Source: Pseudomonas frederiksbergensis (GTDB taxonomy: Bacteria > Pseudomonadota > Gammaproteobacteria > Pseudomonadales > Pseudomonadaceae). Taken from it: a DNA stretch of 64,000 bases. Positions 1-8,762 of the stretch are shown here, piece by piece. Within the stretch, counting starts at the first letter, position 1. The number at the start of each line of letters is the position of its first letter. Both the position numbers and the translations under genes were made by a program. The stretch spans positions 1 through 64,000 of the forward strand of contig NZ_MOBM01000042.1 in NCBI RefSeq assembly GCF_003732275.1, in the 5' to 3' direction. The notes below the pieces were generated by a model. That model was given only the letters and a program-made list of their open reading frames with translations. It made no database searches and was not told the DNA's origin.

Positions 1-72
1 CGATGGCGGTGTGTCAGACGACGCATATGTTGACTGACACACCGCCATCGCGAGCAGGCTCGCTCCCACAGG
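1..72. repeat. Inverted repeat plus REP half-site
   Basis: Positions 1-17 and 34-50 are perfect 17-base inverted repeats (CGATGGCGGTGTGTCAG and its complement). The right arm runs straight into a REP core (GCGAGCAGGCTCGCTCCCAC) ending near 71. The left REP partner is probably cut off by the window edge. The element lies beyond the 3' end of the thioesterase gene, as REP pairs usually do. Confidence 0.7.
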
Positions 73-112
73 ATTCGTTGCGCTGAAATTAACTCAAAAT
101 GATGGCATTCAT

Positions 113-499
113 CTACAGGACAGCGAACGTGCCTTGTGCTTTTGCGACGAGTTTGTCGCCTTGCCTCACGTCGGCTTCGACCACCAGCGTGCGGCGGCCC
201 GGGTGGATCACCCGCGCCGTGCACATCACTTCACCGTCGGCGACGGCGCGGATGTAGTTGATCTTGCACTCGATGGTTGCGCTCTGCTGGTCAAAGCCAT
301 GGGTGCTGGAACACGCCAGCCCCATGGCAATGTCCACCAGACTGAACAAAGCGCCGCCGTGCAGTTTACCGCCGCGATTGCGCAGTTCTGGCTCAAGCGC
401 CAGGGCGACTTGCGCTACCCCGGCTTCCAGACTGTGCAAGCGACACCCCAGCAGCTTGAAAAACGCGCTTTCGGTCAAGCCGGCCGGGATCTCCATCAA
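113..499 (-). CDS. PaaI-family hotdog thioesterase
   Basis: 128 residues, the usual size for a single hotdog-fold PaaI/DUF4442-type acyl-CoA thioesterase. The family signature HGGALFSLVDIAMG is visible at about residues 47-60, followed by the expected beta strands ending in AQGTFAVL. The ATG at 499 overlaps the TGA of tex by four bases (ATGA), so the two are probably translationally coupled. Family members hydrolyse small acyl- or aryl-CoA thioesters in the cytoplasm; the substrate here cannot be told. Pairing with tex matches other pseudomonads (the PA5201-PA5202 order). Confidence 0.9.
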   Translation of the reverse strand: MMEIPAGLTESAFFKLLGCRLHSLEAGVAQVALALEPELRNRGGKLHGGALFSLVDIAMGLACSSTHGFDQQSATIECKINYIRAVADGEVMCTARVIHPGRRTLVVEADVRQGDKLVAKAQGTFAVL

Positions 500-2820
500 C
501 GTTTCTTCAACTGTTTGGCGTTGGCGAACAGCGAGGCCATGGCGTTGTTGGCCGGGGCCGCTGCCGTGGTTTCCTTGCGCGGTGCGCTGTTCTGGGATTG
601 GCGTGCTGCCGAACCCGGACGCGCGCCACGAGCACCGTCGATCTTCTCGCCCGGGGTATCGCTCATGCGCATCGACAGGCCAACGCGTTTGCGCGGAATG
701 TCGACTTCCATGACCTTCACCTTGACCACATCACCGGCCTTCACCGCTTCGCGTGGATCTTTGATGAACTTCTCCGACAGCGCGGAAATGTGTACCAAAC
801 CGTCCTGATGCACGCCGATGTCGACGAAGGCGCCGAAGTTGGTCACGTTGGTGACCACGCCTTCGAGGATCATCCCCAGCTGCAGGTCCTTGAGGTCTTC
901 GACGCCTTCCTGGAACTCGGCGGTCTTGAATTCGGGACGCGGGTCGCGACCGGGTTTTTCCAGCTCTTGCAGGATGTCGGTGACCGTCGGCAGACCGAAC
1001 GTTTCGTCGGTGTACTTCTTCGGATCGAGACGCTTGAGGAAGCTTGCGTCGCCAATCAGCGAGCGAATGTCACGGTCGGTTTCAGCGGCAATGCGCTGTA
1101 CCAGCGGATAGGCTTCCGGGTGAACCGCGGACGAATCCAATGGGTTGTCACCGTTCATCACGCGCAGGAAGCCCGCAGCCTGCTCAAAGGTTTTTTCACC
1201 CAGACGCGCGACTTTCTTCAACGCCGCACGGGTTTTGAAGGCGCCGTGCTCGTCGCGGTGGCTGACGATGTTTTGCGCCAGGGTCGCGTTGAGGCCGGAA
1301 ATACGTGCCAGCAGCGCCACGGAAGCGGTGTTGACGTCGACGCCCACGGCGTTTACGCAGTCCTCGACCACCGCGTCCAGGCCGCGTGCCAGTTTCAGCT
1401 GCGACACGTCGTGCTGGTACTGGCCGACGCCGATGGATTTCGGATCGATCTTCACCAGCTCAGCCAGCGGATCCTGCAAGCGACGGGCAATCGACACCGC
1501 GCCACGGATCGATACGTCGAGGTCCGGGAATTCCTTGGAGGCCAGTTCCGACGCCGAGTACACCGATGCGCCGGCCTCGGAGACCATGACTTTGGTCATC
1601 TTCATGGCTGGGTATTTTTTGATCAGCTCCGCGGCGAGCTTGTCGGTTTCACGGCTGGCAGTGCCGTTGCCGATGGCGATCAGGTCCACCGAATGCTTGG
1701 CGCACAGGGCAGCCAGAATCGCGATGGTCTGGTCCCACTTGTTGTGCGGTACGTGCGGGTAAACCGTGGCGTGATCCAGCAGCTTGCCGGTGGCATCGAC
1801 CACGGCGACCTTGCAACCGGTGCGCAGGCCCGGGTCGAGGCCCAGGGTGGCACGCGGGCCGGCCGGAGCCGACAGCAGCAAGTCGTGCAGGTTGTGCGCG
1901 AACACGTTGATCGCTTCGGTTTCCGCTCCATCACGCAGTTCGCCCAGCAGGTCGGTTTCCAGGTGGGTGTAGAGCTTGACCTTCCAGGTCCAGCGCACCA
2001 CTTCGCCCAGCCATTTGTCGGCGGCACGGTTCTGGTTCTGGATGCCGAATTGCTGGCCGATCATGCCTTCGCACGGGTGCATGGTGCCCGGCAGTTCATC
2101 GCCGGCTTTCAGCGCGGAACTCAGAATGCCTTCGTTGCGGCCACGGAAAATCGCCAGCGCGCGGTGCGATGGCATGCTTTTCAGCGGTTCGTCGTGTTCG
2201 AAGTAGTCGCGGAACTTGGCGCCTTCTTCTTCCTTGCCGGCGATCACGCGGGCACTGAGGGTGGCTTCCTGCTTGAGATAGTTGCGCAACTTGTCCAGCA
2301 GGCCAGCGTCTTCGGCGAAGCGCTCCATGAGGATGTATTTGGCGCCTTCAAGGGCGGCTTTCACATCGGCCACGCCTTTTTCGGCGTCGATGAAGCGCGC
2401 GGCTTCGGCTTCAGGGGTCAGGGTCGGGTCGTTGAACAGGCCGTCGGCCAGCTCGCCGAGGCCGGCTTCCAGGGCGATCTGGCCCTTGGTGCGGCGCTTC
2501 TGCTTGTACGGCAGGTACAAGTCTTCGAGACGGGTCTTGGTGTCGGCGAGTTTGATGTCGCGTTCGAGTTGCGGGGTCAGTTTGCCCTGCTCTTGAATGC
2601 TGGCAAGGATGCTGATCCGCCGTTCGTCGAGTTCTCGCAGGTAGCGCAGACGCTCTTCCAGATGGCGCAACTGGATGTCATCGAGGCTGCCGGTCACTTC
2701 TTTCCGGTAGCGGGCGATGAAGGGAACGGTAGAGCCTTCATCGAGTAGCGCGACGGCCGCTTCGACCTGTTGTGGGCGGACGCCGAGTTCCTCGGCGATG
2801 CGGCTGTTGATGCTGTCCAT
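496..2820 (-). CDS. tex: Tex transcription accessory protein
   Basis: 774 residues from the ATG at 2820 (MDSINSRIAEELG); an in-frame ATG five codons upstream is less likely because known Tex proteins begin at the MDSI-like start. Visible modules: N-terminal helical HTH-like Tex domain; a YqgF/RuvX-like RNase H fold in the middle (TLGLDPGLRTGCKVAVVD); a helix-hairpin-helix section (DVNTASVALLARISGLN); and a C-terminal S1 RNA-binding domain (LEGVVTNVTNFGAFVDIGVHQDGLVH), then a low-complexity basic tail. Tex is a conserved nucleic-acid-binding protein associated with transcription; in Pseudomonas and Bordetella it affects expression of toxin and virulence genes. Confidence 0.96.
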   Translation of the reverse strand: MDSINSRIAEELGVRPQQVEAAVALLDEGSTVPFIARYRKEVTGSLDDIQLRHLEERLRYLRELDERRISILASIQEQGKLTPQLERDIKLADTKTRLEDLYLPYKQKRRTKGQIALEAGLGELADGLFNDPTLTPEAEAARFIDAEKGVADVKAALEGAKYILMERFAEDAGLLDKLRNYLKQEATLSARVIAGKEEEGAKFRDYFEHDEPLKSMPSHRALAIFRGRNEGILSSALKAGDELPGTMHPCEGMIGQQFGIQNQNRAADKWLGEVVRWTWKVKLYTHLETDLLGELRDGAETEAINVFAHNLHDLLLSAPAGPRATLGLDPGLRTGCKVAVVDATGKLLDHATVYPHVPHNKWDQTIAILAALCAKHSVDLIAIGNGTASRETDKLAAELIKKYPAMKMTKVMVSEAGASVYSASELASKEFPDLDVSIRGAVSIARRLQDPLAELVKIDPKSIGVGQYQHDVSQLKLARGLDAVVEDCVNAVGVDVNTASVALLARISGLNATLAQNIVSHRDEHGAFKTRAALKKVARLGEKTFEQAAGFLRVMNGDNPLDSSAVHPEAYPLVQRIAAETDRDIRSLIGDASFLKRLDPKKYTDETFGLPTVTDILQELEKPGRDPRPEFKTAEFQEGVEDLKDLQLGMILEGVVTNVTNFGAFVDIGVHQDGLVHISALSEKFIKDPREAVKAGDVVKVKVMEVDIPRKRVGLSMRMSDTPGEKIDGARGARPGSAARQSQNSAPRKETTAAAPANNAMASLFANAKQLKKR

Positions 2821-3180
2821 AAAACCACCTGACAAATTGTGAAAGCAGGCTCGCAGGCGCAGAGATAAAGGCTCGGCGAGTCTGGTTGAGCGGCCTGGCG
2901 TGCGCCGCTACCTGAGCCAACAGGCTTCCCGTTGACCCGTGAAATCGAACAATTACTGCCAGCGCCATGAAAAAAAAGCGGCTGCTTACAGTAACGATCA
3001 GACGTTGCCTGACACAAAAGGCCGCGCATTATAACCAGCGTTCTGTCCATTCGGGGGCATCGCTGGTTGTAGGCACAATGCCCGGTTTTCTGGCGGTGAA
3101 GGAAAAATCTGCTAACAATGCACACGGTGCGTATAACGGCAGCTACGCCATAATGCGCGCCGAGATCAAAGGAGCATCCA
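2821..3180. promoter_or_regulatory. Divergent intergenic region between tex and ompR
   Basis: About 360 bases with no convincing gene. It must hold the divergent promoters of tex (minus) and ompR (plus). On the plus strand a CATAAT box near 3148 precedes a good ribosome binding site (AAAGGAGC, about 3170-3177) for ompR. No strong -35 box or obvious operator was identified. Confidence 0.35.
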
Positions 3181-3921
3181 ATGAGCAGCACTGCAAACAT
3201 TGCTGAAGGCGAAAAAATTCTTATTGTTGACGACGATCCTGGGCTGAGCAGCCTGCTGGAACGCTTTTTCGTCAGCAAGGGCTACCGTGCCCGCGCCGTA
3301 CCGAACACTGAACAAATGGACCGCCTGCTGGCGCGTGAAGTGTTCAACCTGGTCGTTCTCGACCTGATGCTGCCCGGCGAAGACGGCCTGACCGCTTGCC
3401 GCCGCCTGCGCACGGCAAACAATCAGATTCCGATCATCATGCTGACCGCCAAGGGCGATGAGCTTAGCCGCATCAAGGGCCTGGAACTGGGCGCCGACGA
3501 TTACCTGGCCAAGCCGTTCAACCCGGACGAGCTGATGGCTCGGGTCAAAGCGGTTCTGCGGCGTCAGGCGGCACCGGTGCCGGGCGCACCGGGCAGCGAA
3601 GACGAAAGCGTGACCTTCGGTGACTACGAACTGTCCCTGGCCACTCGCGAACTCAAGCGCGGCGACGAAGTGCATATGCTCACCACCGGTGAGTTTGCGG
3701 TGCTCAAGGCGTTGGTCATGAACGCGCGTCAGCCACTGACCCGCGACAAACTGATGAACCTGGCCCGTGGCCGCGAGTGGGATGCCCTGGAGCGTTCCAT
3801 CGACGTGCAGATTTCCCGTCTGCGCAGGATGATCGAGCCCGATCCGTCCAAACCACGCTACATCCAGACCGTCTGGGGCGTGGGTTACGTGTTCGTTCCG
3901 GATGGCGCCGCCACGAAGTGA
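3181..3921 (+). CDS. ompR: OmpR-family response regulator (AmgR-like)
   Basis: 246 residues. An N-terminal receiver domain has the acidic pocket DDD at 17-19, phosphoacceptor Asp61 (VVLDLMLPGEDG) and the conserved Lys in YLAKPFNPDELMAR. The C-terminal winged-helix DNA-binding domain ends in RRMIEPDPSKPRYIQTVWG, typical of OmpR/PhoB proteins. Spacing and order with the kinase gene match the P. aeruginosa AmgR-AmgS pair (PA5200-PA5199), which responds to envelope stress from misfolded proteins and contributes to aminoglycoside tolerance. The start is supported by AAAGGAGC upstream. A REP-like hairpin lies between this gene and envZ. Confidence 0.95.
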   Translation: MSSTANIAEGEKILIVDDDPGLSSLLERFFVSKGYRARAVPNTEQMDRLLAREVFNLVVLDLMLPGEDGLTACRRLRTANNQIPIIMLTAKGDELSRIKGLELGADDYLAKPFNPDELMARVKAVLRRQAAPVPGAPGSEDESVTFGDYELSLATRELKRGDEVHMLTTGEFAVLKALVMNARQPLTRDKLMNLARGREWDALERSIDVQISRLRRMIEPDPSKPRYIQTVWGVGYVFVPDGAATK

Positions 3922-3930
3922 TTGGTGATT

Positions 3931-4017
3931 TGTAGGAGCGGGTCTTGCGGATGGCTCAGATGACCTTTCCCGCAGACTCGCGATCCGCAATATGCGAGCA
4001 TCGCTCGCTCCTGCAAG
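3931..4017. repeat. REP-like inverted repeat inside the ompR-envZ operon
   Basis: TGTAGGAGCG (3931-3940) is mirrored by CGCTCCTGC near 4007-4015, and TTGCGGAT (3945-3952) by ATCCGCAA (3983-3990). The arrangement is a diverged REP hairpin within the 112-base gap between ompR and envZ. REP elements between co-transcribed genes can lower expression of the distal gene by transcript processing or attenuation. Confidence 0.55.
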
Positions 4018-4033
4018 TGTGTAGCGGTTACCC

Positions 4034-5347
4034 ATGAAAACCCCTGTTTGGTTCCCCCAGAGCTTCTTCTCCCGCACCCTGTGGCTGGTGCTGATCGTCG
4101 TCCTGTTCTCCAAGGCGCTGACCCTGGTTTATCTGTTGATGAACGAAGATGTGCTGGTGGATCGCCAATACAGCCACGGCGTCGCCCTGACGCTGCGCGC
4201 CTATTGGGCCGCCGATGAAGAAAACCGCACGAAGATCGCCGATGCTGCGACCCTGATCCGGGTGGTGGGTGCCGGTGTGCCGGAAGGCGAACAGCACTGG
4301 CCCTACAGCGAGATCTACCAGCGACAGATGCAGGCTGAACTGGGTGCCGACACCGAAGTGCGATTACGCATGCACTCACCGCCGGCGCTGTGGGTCCGGG
4401 CGCCCAGCCTGGGCGATGGCTGGCTGAAAGTGCCGCTATACCCGCATCCATTGCGCGGCCAGAAAATCTGGAACGTGCTCGGCTGGTTCCTCGCCATTGG
4501 TTTGTTGTCCACCGCCTCGGCGTGGATTTTCGTCAGCCAGCTCAATCAACCCTTGAAGCGTCTGGTCTATGCCGCACGGCAACTCGGTCAGGGTCGCAGT
4601 GTGCGCCTGCCGATCAGCGACACTCCGAGCGAAATGACCGAGGTTTACCGCGCATTCAACCAGATGGCCGAGGATGTCGAACAGGCCGGGCGCGAACGCG
4701 AGCTGATGCTGGCCGGGGTATCCCACGACCTGCGCACGCCGCTGACCCGTTTGCGGCTGTCTCTGGAACTGATGGGCGATCACAGTGACCTGACCGACGA
4801 TATGGTGCGCGACATCGAGGACATGGATGCGATTCTCGACCAGTTCCTGGCGTTCATTCGTGACGGACGTGACGAGTCGGTGGAAGAAGTGGATCTGAGC
4901 GAGTTGGTTCGCGAAGTCGCTGCGCCGTACAACCAGAATGAAGAGAAAGTGCACTTGCGCCTGGAACCGATTCAGCCGTTCCCGTTGCGTCGGGTGTCGA
5001 TGAAGCGGTTGCTGAACAACCTGATCGGCAATGCTCTGCATCATGCCGGCAGCGGCGTCGAAGTGGCGGCCTATGTGTCCGGGGACACCAGTGCGCCGTA
5101 TGTGGTGCTGAGCGTCATGGACCGTGGCGTGGGGATCGATCCGTCGGAGCTGGAGGCGATCTTCAACCCGTTCACCCGTGGTGACCGGGCTCGGGGCGGG
5201 AAGGGGACCGGGTTGGGGTTGGCGATCGTGAAGCGGATCGCTTCGATGCACGGCGGGAATGTGGAGCTGCGCAACCGCTCCGGCGGTGGGTTGGAAGCGC
5301 GGGTGCGGTTGCCGCTTGGGTTGATGTTGCCGCGGGATGCGGTTTAA
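4034..5347 (+). CDS. envZ: EnvZ-family sensor histidine kinase (AmgS-like)
   Basis: 437 residues. First membrane segment at about 15-36, a roughly 110-residue periplasmic domain, second membrane segment at about 148-168, then a HAMP linker. The dimerisation box is GVSHDLRTPLTRLRLSLE with phosphoacceptor His231. The catalytic ATPase domain shows the N box (LLNNLIGNALHH), G1 box (DRGVGIDPSELE) and G2 box (GKGTGLGLAIVKR). It is the partner of the upstream response regulator. The periplasmic domain is moderate in size, compatible with envelope-stress sensing as described for AmgS. Confidence 0.94.
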   Translation: MKTPVWFPQSFFSRTLWLVLIVVLFSKALTLVYLLMNEDVLVDRQYSHGVALTLRAYWAADEENRTKIADAATLIRVVGAGVPEGEQHWPYSEIYQRQMQAELGADTEVRLRMHSPPALWVRAPSLGDGWLKVPLYPHPLRGQKIWNVLGWFLAIGLLSTASAWIFVSQLNQPLKRLVYAARQLGQGRSVRLPISDTPSEMTEVYRAFNQMAEDVEQAGRERELMLAGVSHDLRTPLTRLRLSLELMGDHSDLTDDMVRDIEDMDAILDQFLAFIRDGRDESVEEVDLSELVREVAAPYNQNEEKVHLRLEPIQPFPLRRVSMKRLLNNLIGNALHHAGSGVEVAAYVSGDTSAPYVVLSVMDRGVGIDPSELEAIFNPFTRGDRARGGKGTGLGLAIVKRIASMHGGNVELRNRSGGGLEARVRLPLGLMLPRDAV

Positions 5348-5350
5348 CGG

Positions 5351-5448
5351 CTGAAAAGATCGCAGCCTCGCTTCGCTCGACAGCTCCTACAGGTAAATGC
5401 GATCCCCCGTAGGAGCTGTCGAGCGAAGCGAGGCTGCGATCTTTTCAG
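5351..5448. terminator. Long inverted repeat between convergent envZ and rimK
   Basis: CTGAAAAGATCGCAGCCTCG from 5351 continues to about 5391 and is mirrored from about 5409 to 5448, ending GCTGCGATCTTTTCAG. Both strands end in a T-run, so it can act as a bidirectional terminator for the convergent genes. The sequence belongs to the GTAGGAGCTG repeat type also seen at 32236 and 45199. Confidence 0.75.
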
Positions 5449-5450
5449 GC

Positions 5451-6356
5451 TCAACCCTTACCTTTAGTCCGCGTCATATTCGGCCCGCCATTCTTCTCCA
5501 GATGCTCAATGATGATCCCCGCCACATTCTTCCCGGTGGTGGTTTCTATCCCTTCAAGCCCCGGCGACGAGTTCACTTCCATCACCAGCGGGCCATGATT
5601 GGAGCGCAGGATATCCACCCCCGCCACCGCCAGCCCCATGACCTTCGCCGCACGCAACGCGGTCATGCGTTCTTCCGGCGTGATCTTGATCAGGCTCGCA
5701 CTGCCACCGCGATGCAGGTTGGAGCGAAACTCCCCCGGCTTGGCCTGGCGCTTCATCGCCGCGATCACCTTGTCGCCGACCACGAAGCAACGAATGTCCG
5801 CGCCGCCGGCTTCCTTGATGTATTCCTGAACCATGATGTTCTGCTTCAGGCCCATGAACGCCTCAATCACCGACTCCGCCGCCGTGGCCGTTTCACACAG
5901 CACCACACCGATGCCTTGGGTGCCTTCCAGCACCTTGATCACCAGCGGCGCGCCGTTGACCATCTCGATCAAGTCGGGAATGTCATCCGGCGAGTGGGCA
6001 AAGCCGGTGACCGGCAAACCGATTCCCCGGCGCGACAGCAATTGCAGCGAACGGAGTTTGTCTCGCGAACGGGCGATGGCTACCGATTCGTTGAGTGGAA
6101 ACACGCCCATCATTTCGAACTGGCGCAGCACCGCGCAGCCATAAAACGTTACCGATGCGCCGATCCGCGGGATCACTGCATCGAAACCCTCCAGCGGTTT
6201 GCCACGGTAGTGGATCTGCGGCTTGTGGCTGGCAATGTTCATGTAGGCGCGCAGGGTGTCGATCACCACCATTTCATGGCCACGCTCCATACCGGCTTCG
6301 ACCAGACGACGGGTGGAATACAGACGCGGGTTCCGCGACAGCACAGCGATCTTCAT
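5451..6356 (-). CDS. rimK: RimK, ribosomal protein S6 glutamate ligase
   Basis: 301 residues, the family length. An ATP-grasp enzyme: N-terminal MKIAVLSRNPRLYSTRRLVEAG, the nucleotide-binding stretch PLVIKVLEGTQGIGVVLCE, and the C-terminal metal-binding segment GPLVMEVNSSPGLEGIE. RimK adds glutamate residues to the C-terminus of ribosomal protein S6; in P. fluorescens this remodels the ribosome and the proteome. Its ATG at 6356 overlaps the end of rimB by four bases, so the two genes form an operon. Confidence 0.96.
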   Translation of the reverse strand: MKIAVLSRNPRLYSTRRLVEAGMERGHEMVVIDTLRAYMNIASHKPQIHYRGKPLEGFDAVIPRIGASVTFYGCAVLRQFEMMGVFPLNESVAIARSRDKLRSLQLLSRRGIGLPVTGFAHSPDDIPDLIEMVNGAPLVIKVLEGTQGIGVVLCETATAAESVIEAFMGLKQNIMVQEYIKEAGGADIRCFVVGDKVIAAMKRQAKPGEFRSNLHRGGSASLIKITPEERMTALRAAKVMGLAVAGVDILRSNHGPLVMEVNSSPGLEGIETTTGKNVAGIIIEHLEKNGGPNMTRTKGKG

Positions 6357-6832
6357 GCAACACCTGTGGAGAAGGTAGATACCGGGAACACCGGCTTGTC
6401 TTGTACATATTTAATGCCCGGATTGACCACCAACTGGCCGTCGATCAGGGCTTTGGAACCGAGTAACAGGCGATAACGCATGGACTTGCGGCAGGCGAGG
6501 GTGAACTCGACCCGCCAGACCCGATCACCGAGGGCCAGGGTGGTGCTGACCACATAGCGCATCTGCGCGTGGCCATTGGAGCTTTTAATGGTTTTCCTCG
6601 TTACCAGCGGGGCTTCGCAACGCCGGTGCCGCAGTTGCACTACGGTGCCCAGGTGCGCGGTAAAGCGCACCCACTGTTCCCCATCGCGCTCGAACGGCTC
6701 GATGTCGGTGGCGTGCAGGCTGGAGGTGCTGGCGCCGGTGTCGATTTTTGCCCGAAGGCCCGCGACTCCCAAATCCGGGAGCGCCACCCACTCGCGCAGA
6801 CCGATAACGGTCAAATGGTCAAATGTCTTCAA
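6353..6832 (-). CDS. rimB: RimB, retropepsin-like protease of the rim operon
   Basis: 159 residues. The aspartic-protease-like signature KIDTGASTSSLHA has Asp31-Thr-Gly-Ala, as in the family annotated as ATP-dependent zinc protease / retropepsin-like (COG4067). In P. fluorescens RimB acts with RimK on ribosomal protein S6. It overlaps rimK by four bases. No rimA-like reading frame was recognised upstream: the 214 bases to hslR hold no clear minus-strand ORF. Confidence 0.88.
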   Translation of the reverse strand: MKTFDHLTVIGLREWVALPDLGVAGLRAKIDTGASTSSLHATDIEPFERDGEQWVRFTAHLGTVVQLRHRRCEAPLVTRKTIKSSNGHAQMRYVVSTTLALGDRVWRVEFTLACRKSMRYRLLLGSKALIDGQLVVNPGIKYVQDKPVFPVSTFSTGVA

Positions 6833-7046
6833 AAGTGCTCAACCGGCAAAAACCGCTCAGACCGCGTGCGGCCGAATTCGCGGTATTCACGCAGAATAAT
6901 GGGTAAAAGGCGACAGATATCTACTGCCCGAATTTCCATCCCTCAATGTGCGGGGGAATGCCTGCATTCTAATCCACAGCGTGATGATTCATGGCACGAC
7001 AGAAACGGTAGTACAGTTCATCGATATTTCAGAATGAGGTCATCCG

Positions 7047-7454
7047 ATGGCACAAAAAAGCGAAGAGGACGACAAGGTCCGTCTCGATAAATGGTTGTGG
7101 GCCGCGCGTTTTTATAAAACACGTGCCTTGGCCAAGGCTGCGATTGAGAGCGGCAAGGTGCATTGCCGGGGCGAGCGCTGCAAGCCGGGCAAGGAGCCGA
7201 GGGTCGGCGACGAGTTTCAGATTCGCACCGGCTTCGAGGAGCGCACGGTGGTGGTCCAGGCGCTGTCGATCGTGCGTCGTGGCGCGCCGGAGGCTCAGGC
7301 TCTCTATGCTGAAACCGAGGCCAGCATTGCCAAACGTGAAGCGGCTGCGGCCATGCGCAAGGCCGGGGCGTTGGGCGTGAGCACCGATGGCAAACCGAGC
7401 AAGAAGCAGCGTCGGGATCTGTTCAAGTTTCGCGGTAACAGCAACGACGAGTAG
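7047..7454 (+). CDS. hslR: Hsp15, ribosome-associated heat-shock protein
   Basis: 135 residues. An S4 RNA-binding domain fills the N-terminal half (VRLDKWLWAARFYKTRALAK; GKVHCRGERCKPGKEPRVGD), followed by a basic alpha-helical tail ending in KKQRRDLFKF, as in Hsp15. The protein binds free 50S subunits carrying a stalled nascent chain with peptidyl-tRNA. A hslO gene lies 226 bases downstream, the usual order. Confidence 0.94.
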   Translation: MAQKSEEDDKVRLDKWLWAARFYKTRALAKAAIESGKVHCRGERCKPGKEPRVGDEFQIRTGFEERTVVVQALSIVRRGAPEAQALYAETEASIAKREAAAAMRKAGALGVSTDGKPSKKQRRDLFKFRGNSNDE

Positions 7455-7680
7455 TGATCGCCGTCGGGCGCAGACTTGCAATCGCGCACCTGTGCAGCCA
7501 TATGGGTGTACTCGACAACGGCAAAGTGAAAACGCCGTTCGTCGAAAACCGAGGTTTGACCTTGCTTGGAACAACCCCGGATTGTTCATAAAATGCCCTT
7601 ACGGCTGAACTTTTCCCGCCCAAAAATGCGGAAATGACGCGATTTTCATTTTTTTGTCACCACTTCAGATACCCAGACCT

Positions 7681-8583
7681 ATGACCAATCTATCGGATAA
7701 CGACTACACCCAACGCTTCATCTTCGATGACAGCGACACCCGCGGCGAGCTGGTTGGGTTGGAGCGTAGCTATGCCGAAGTCCTCGCCAAACACGCCTAT
7801 CCAGAGCCGGTCGCGCAACTGCTGGGCGAGCTGATGGCGGCGGCAGCGTTGCTGGTTGGCACCTTGAAGTTCGATGGCTTGCTGATTCTTCAGGCCCGTT
7901 CCGAAGGCCCGGTGCCGCTGCTGATGATCGAGTGCTCCAGCGAGCGTGAAATCCGTGGCCTGGCTCGTTACGAAGCCGACCAGATTGCCCCGGATGCGAC
8001 CCTCGCCGACCTGATGCCCAATGGCGTGCTGGCGCTGACCGTCGACCCGACTCAGGGCCAGCGCTACCAAGGCATCGTCGACCTCGACGGCGAAACTCTC
8101 TCGGAGTGCTTCACTAACTACTTCGTCATGTCTCAGCAGGTCGGCACGCGCTTCTGGCTATACGCCGATGGCCGTCGTGCCCGTGGCCTGTTGCTGCAGC
8201 AATTGCCTGCCGACCGTCTGAAAGACGAAGAAGAACGCGCCGCCAGCTGGCAGCACATCACCGCCCTGGCCAGCACGCTGACGGCCGATGAATTGCTGAG
8301 CCTAGACAACGAAACCGTGCTCCATCGCCTCTATCATGAAGAACAGGTGCGTCTGTTTGACGTGCAGAACCTACGTTTCCATTGCAGCTGCTCTCGGGAA
8401 CGCTCGGGCAATGCGTTGGTCAGTTTGGGTCTGGATGATGCCCAGGCACTCGTTATCGAACACGGTGGCGCCGTGGAGATCGATTGCCAGTTTTGCAACG
8501 AACGTTACCTGTTCGACGCGGCCGATATCACCCAATTGTTTGCTGGTGCAGGGGTCGATACGCCGTCAGATACCCGTCACTAA
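7681..8583 (+). CDS. hslO: Hsp33 redox-regulated chaperone
   Basis: 300 residues from the ATG at 7681 (MTNLSDNDYTQRF); an in-frame ATG nine codons earlier lacks support from the family. The C-terminal zinc switch is complete: Cys235-x-Cys237 and Cys269-x-x-Cys272. Oxidation of these cysteines releases zinc and turns Hsp33 into an ATP-independent holdase that protects proteins from bleach-type oxidative stress. Neighbour hslR belongs to the same stress pair. Confidence 0.95.
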   Translation: MTNLSDNDYTQRFIFDDSDTRGELVGLERSYAEVLAKHAYPEPVAQLLGELMAAAALLVGTLKFDGLLILQARSEGPVPLLMIECSSEREIRGLARYEADQIAPDATLADLMPNGVLALTVDPTQGQRYQGIVDLDGETLSECFTNYFVMSQQVGTRFWLYADGRRARGLLLQQLPADRLKDEEERAASWQHITALASTLTADELLSLDNETVLHRLYHEEQVRLFDVQNLRFHCSCSRERSGNALVSLGLDDAQALVIEHGGAVEIDCQFCNERYLFDAADITQLFAGAGVDTPSDTRH

Positions 8584-8670
8584 AACGTTTCAGTACAGGT
8601 AAATTCACTGCTTAACGCCGGAATAACGCCGTTCTGACCGGAGGGCCCTACACTTTTTGGGCTTTTCTGG

Positions 8671-8760
8671 CATAATCCGGCCCACTTTTTTCGCGGTAGT
8701 AGTGCACGACTTTCTACTACAAAACGTTTGGAGCACTCGGCCACTGGCCGACGGGGAACC
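8671..8760 (+). promoter_or_regulatory. Probable pckA promoter and hairpin-containing leader
   Basis: A CATAAT -10-like box lies at 8671-8676, with no good -35 box. The predicted 80-base leader contains two perfect hairpins: GTAGTAG/CTACTAC (8696-8702 with 8714-8720) and CGGCC/GGCCG (8738-8742 with 8746-8750). The second ends just before the ribosome binding site GGGGAACC and the ATG at 8763. Confidence 0.45.
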
Positions 8761-8762
8761 TC

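Noticed and set aside
598..2748. 716-codon open frame on the plus strand opposite tex
   Set aside because: Mirror frame of the GC-rich tex gene; tex itself has full family motifs and the opposite frame shows none.
6833..7046. rimA gene expected upstream of rimB in some P. fluorescens strains
   Set aside because: No clear minus-strand reading frame with a start and ribosome binding site in this interval.
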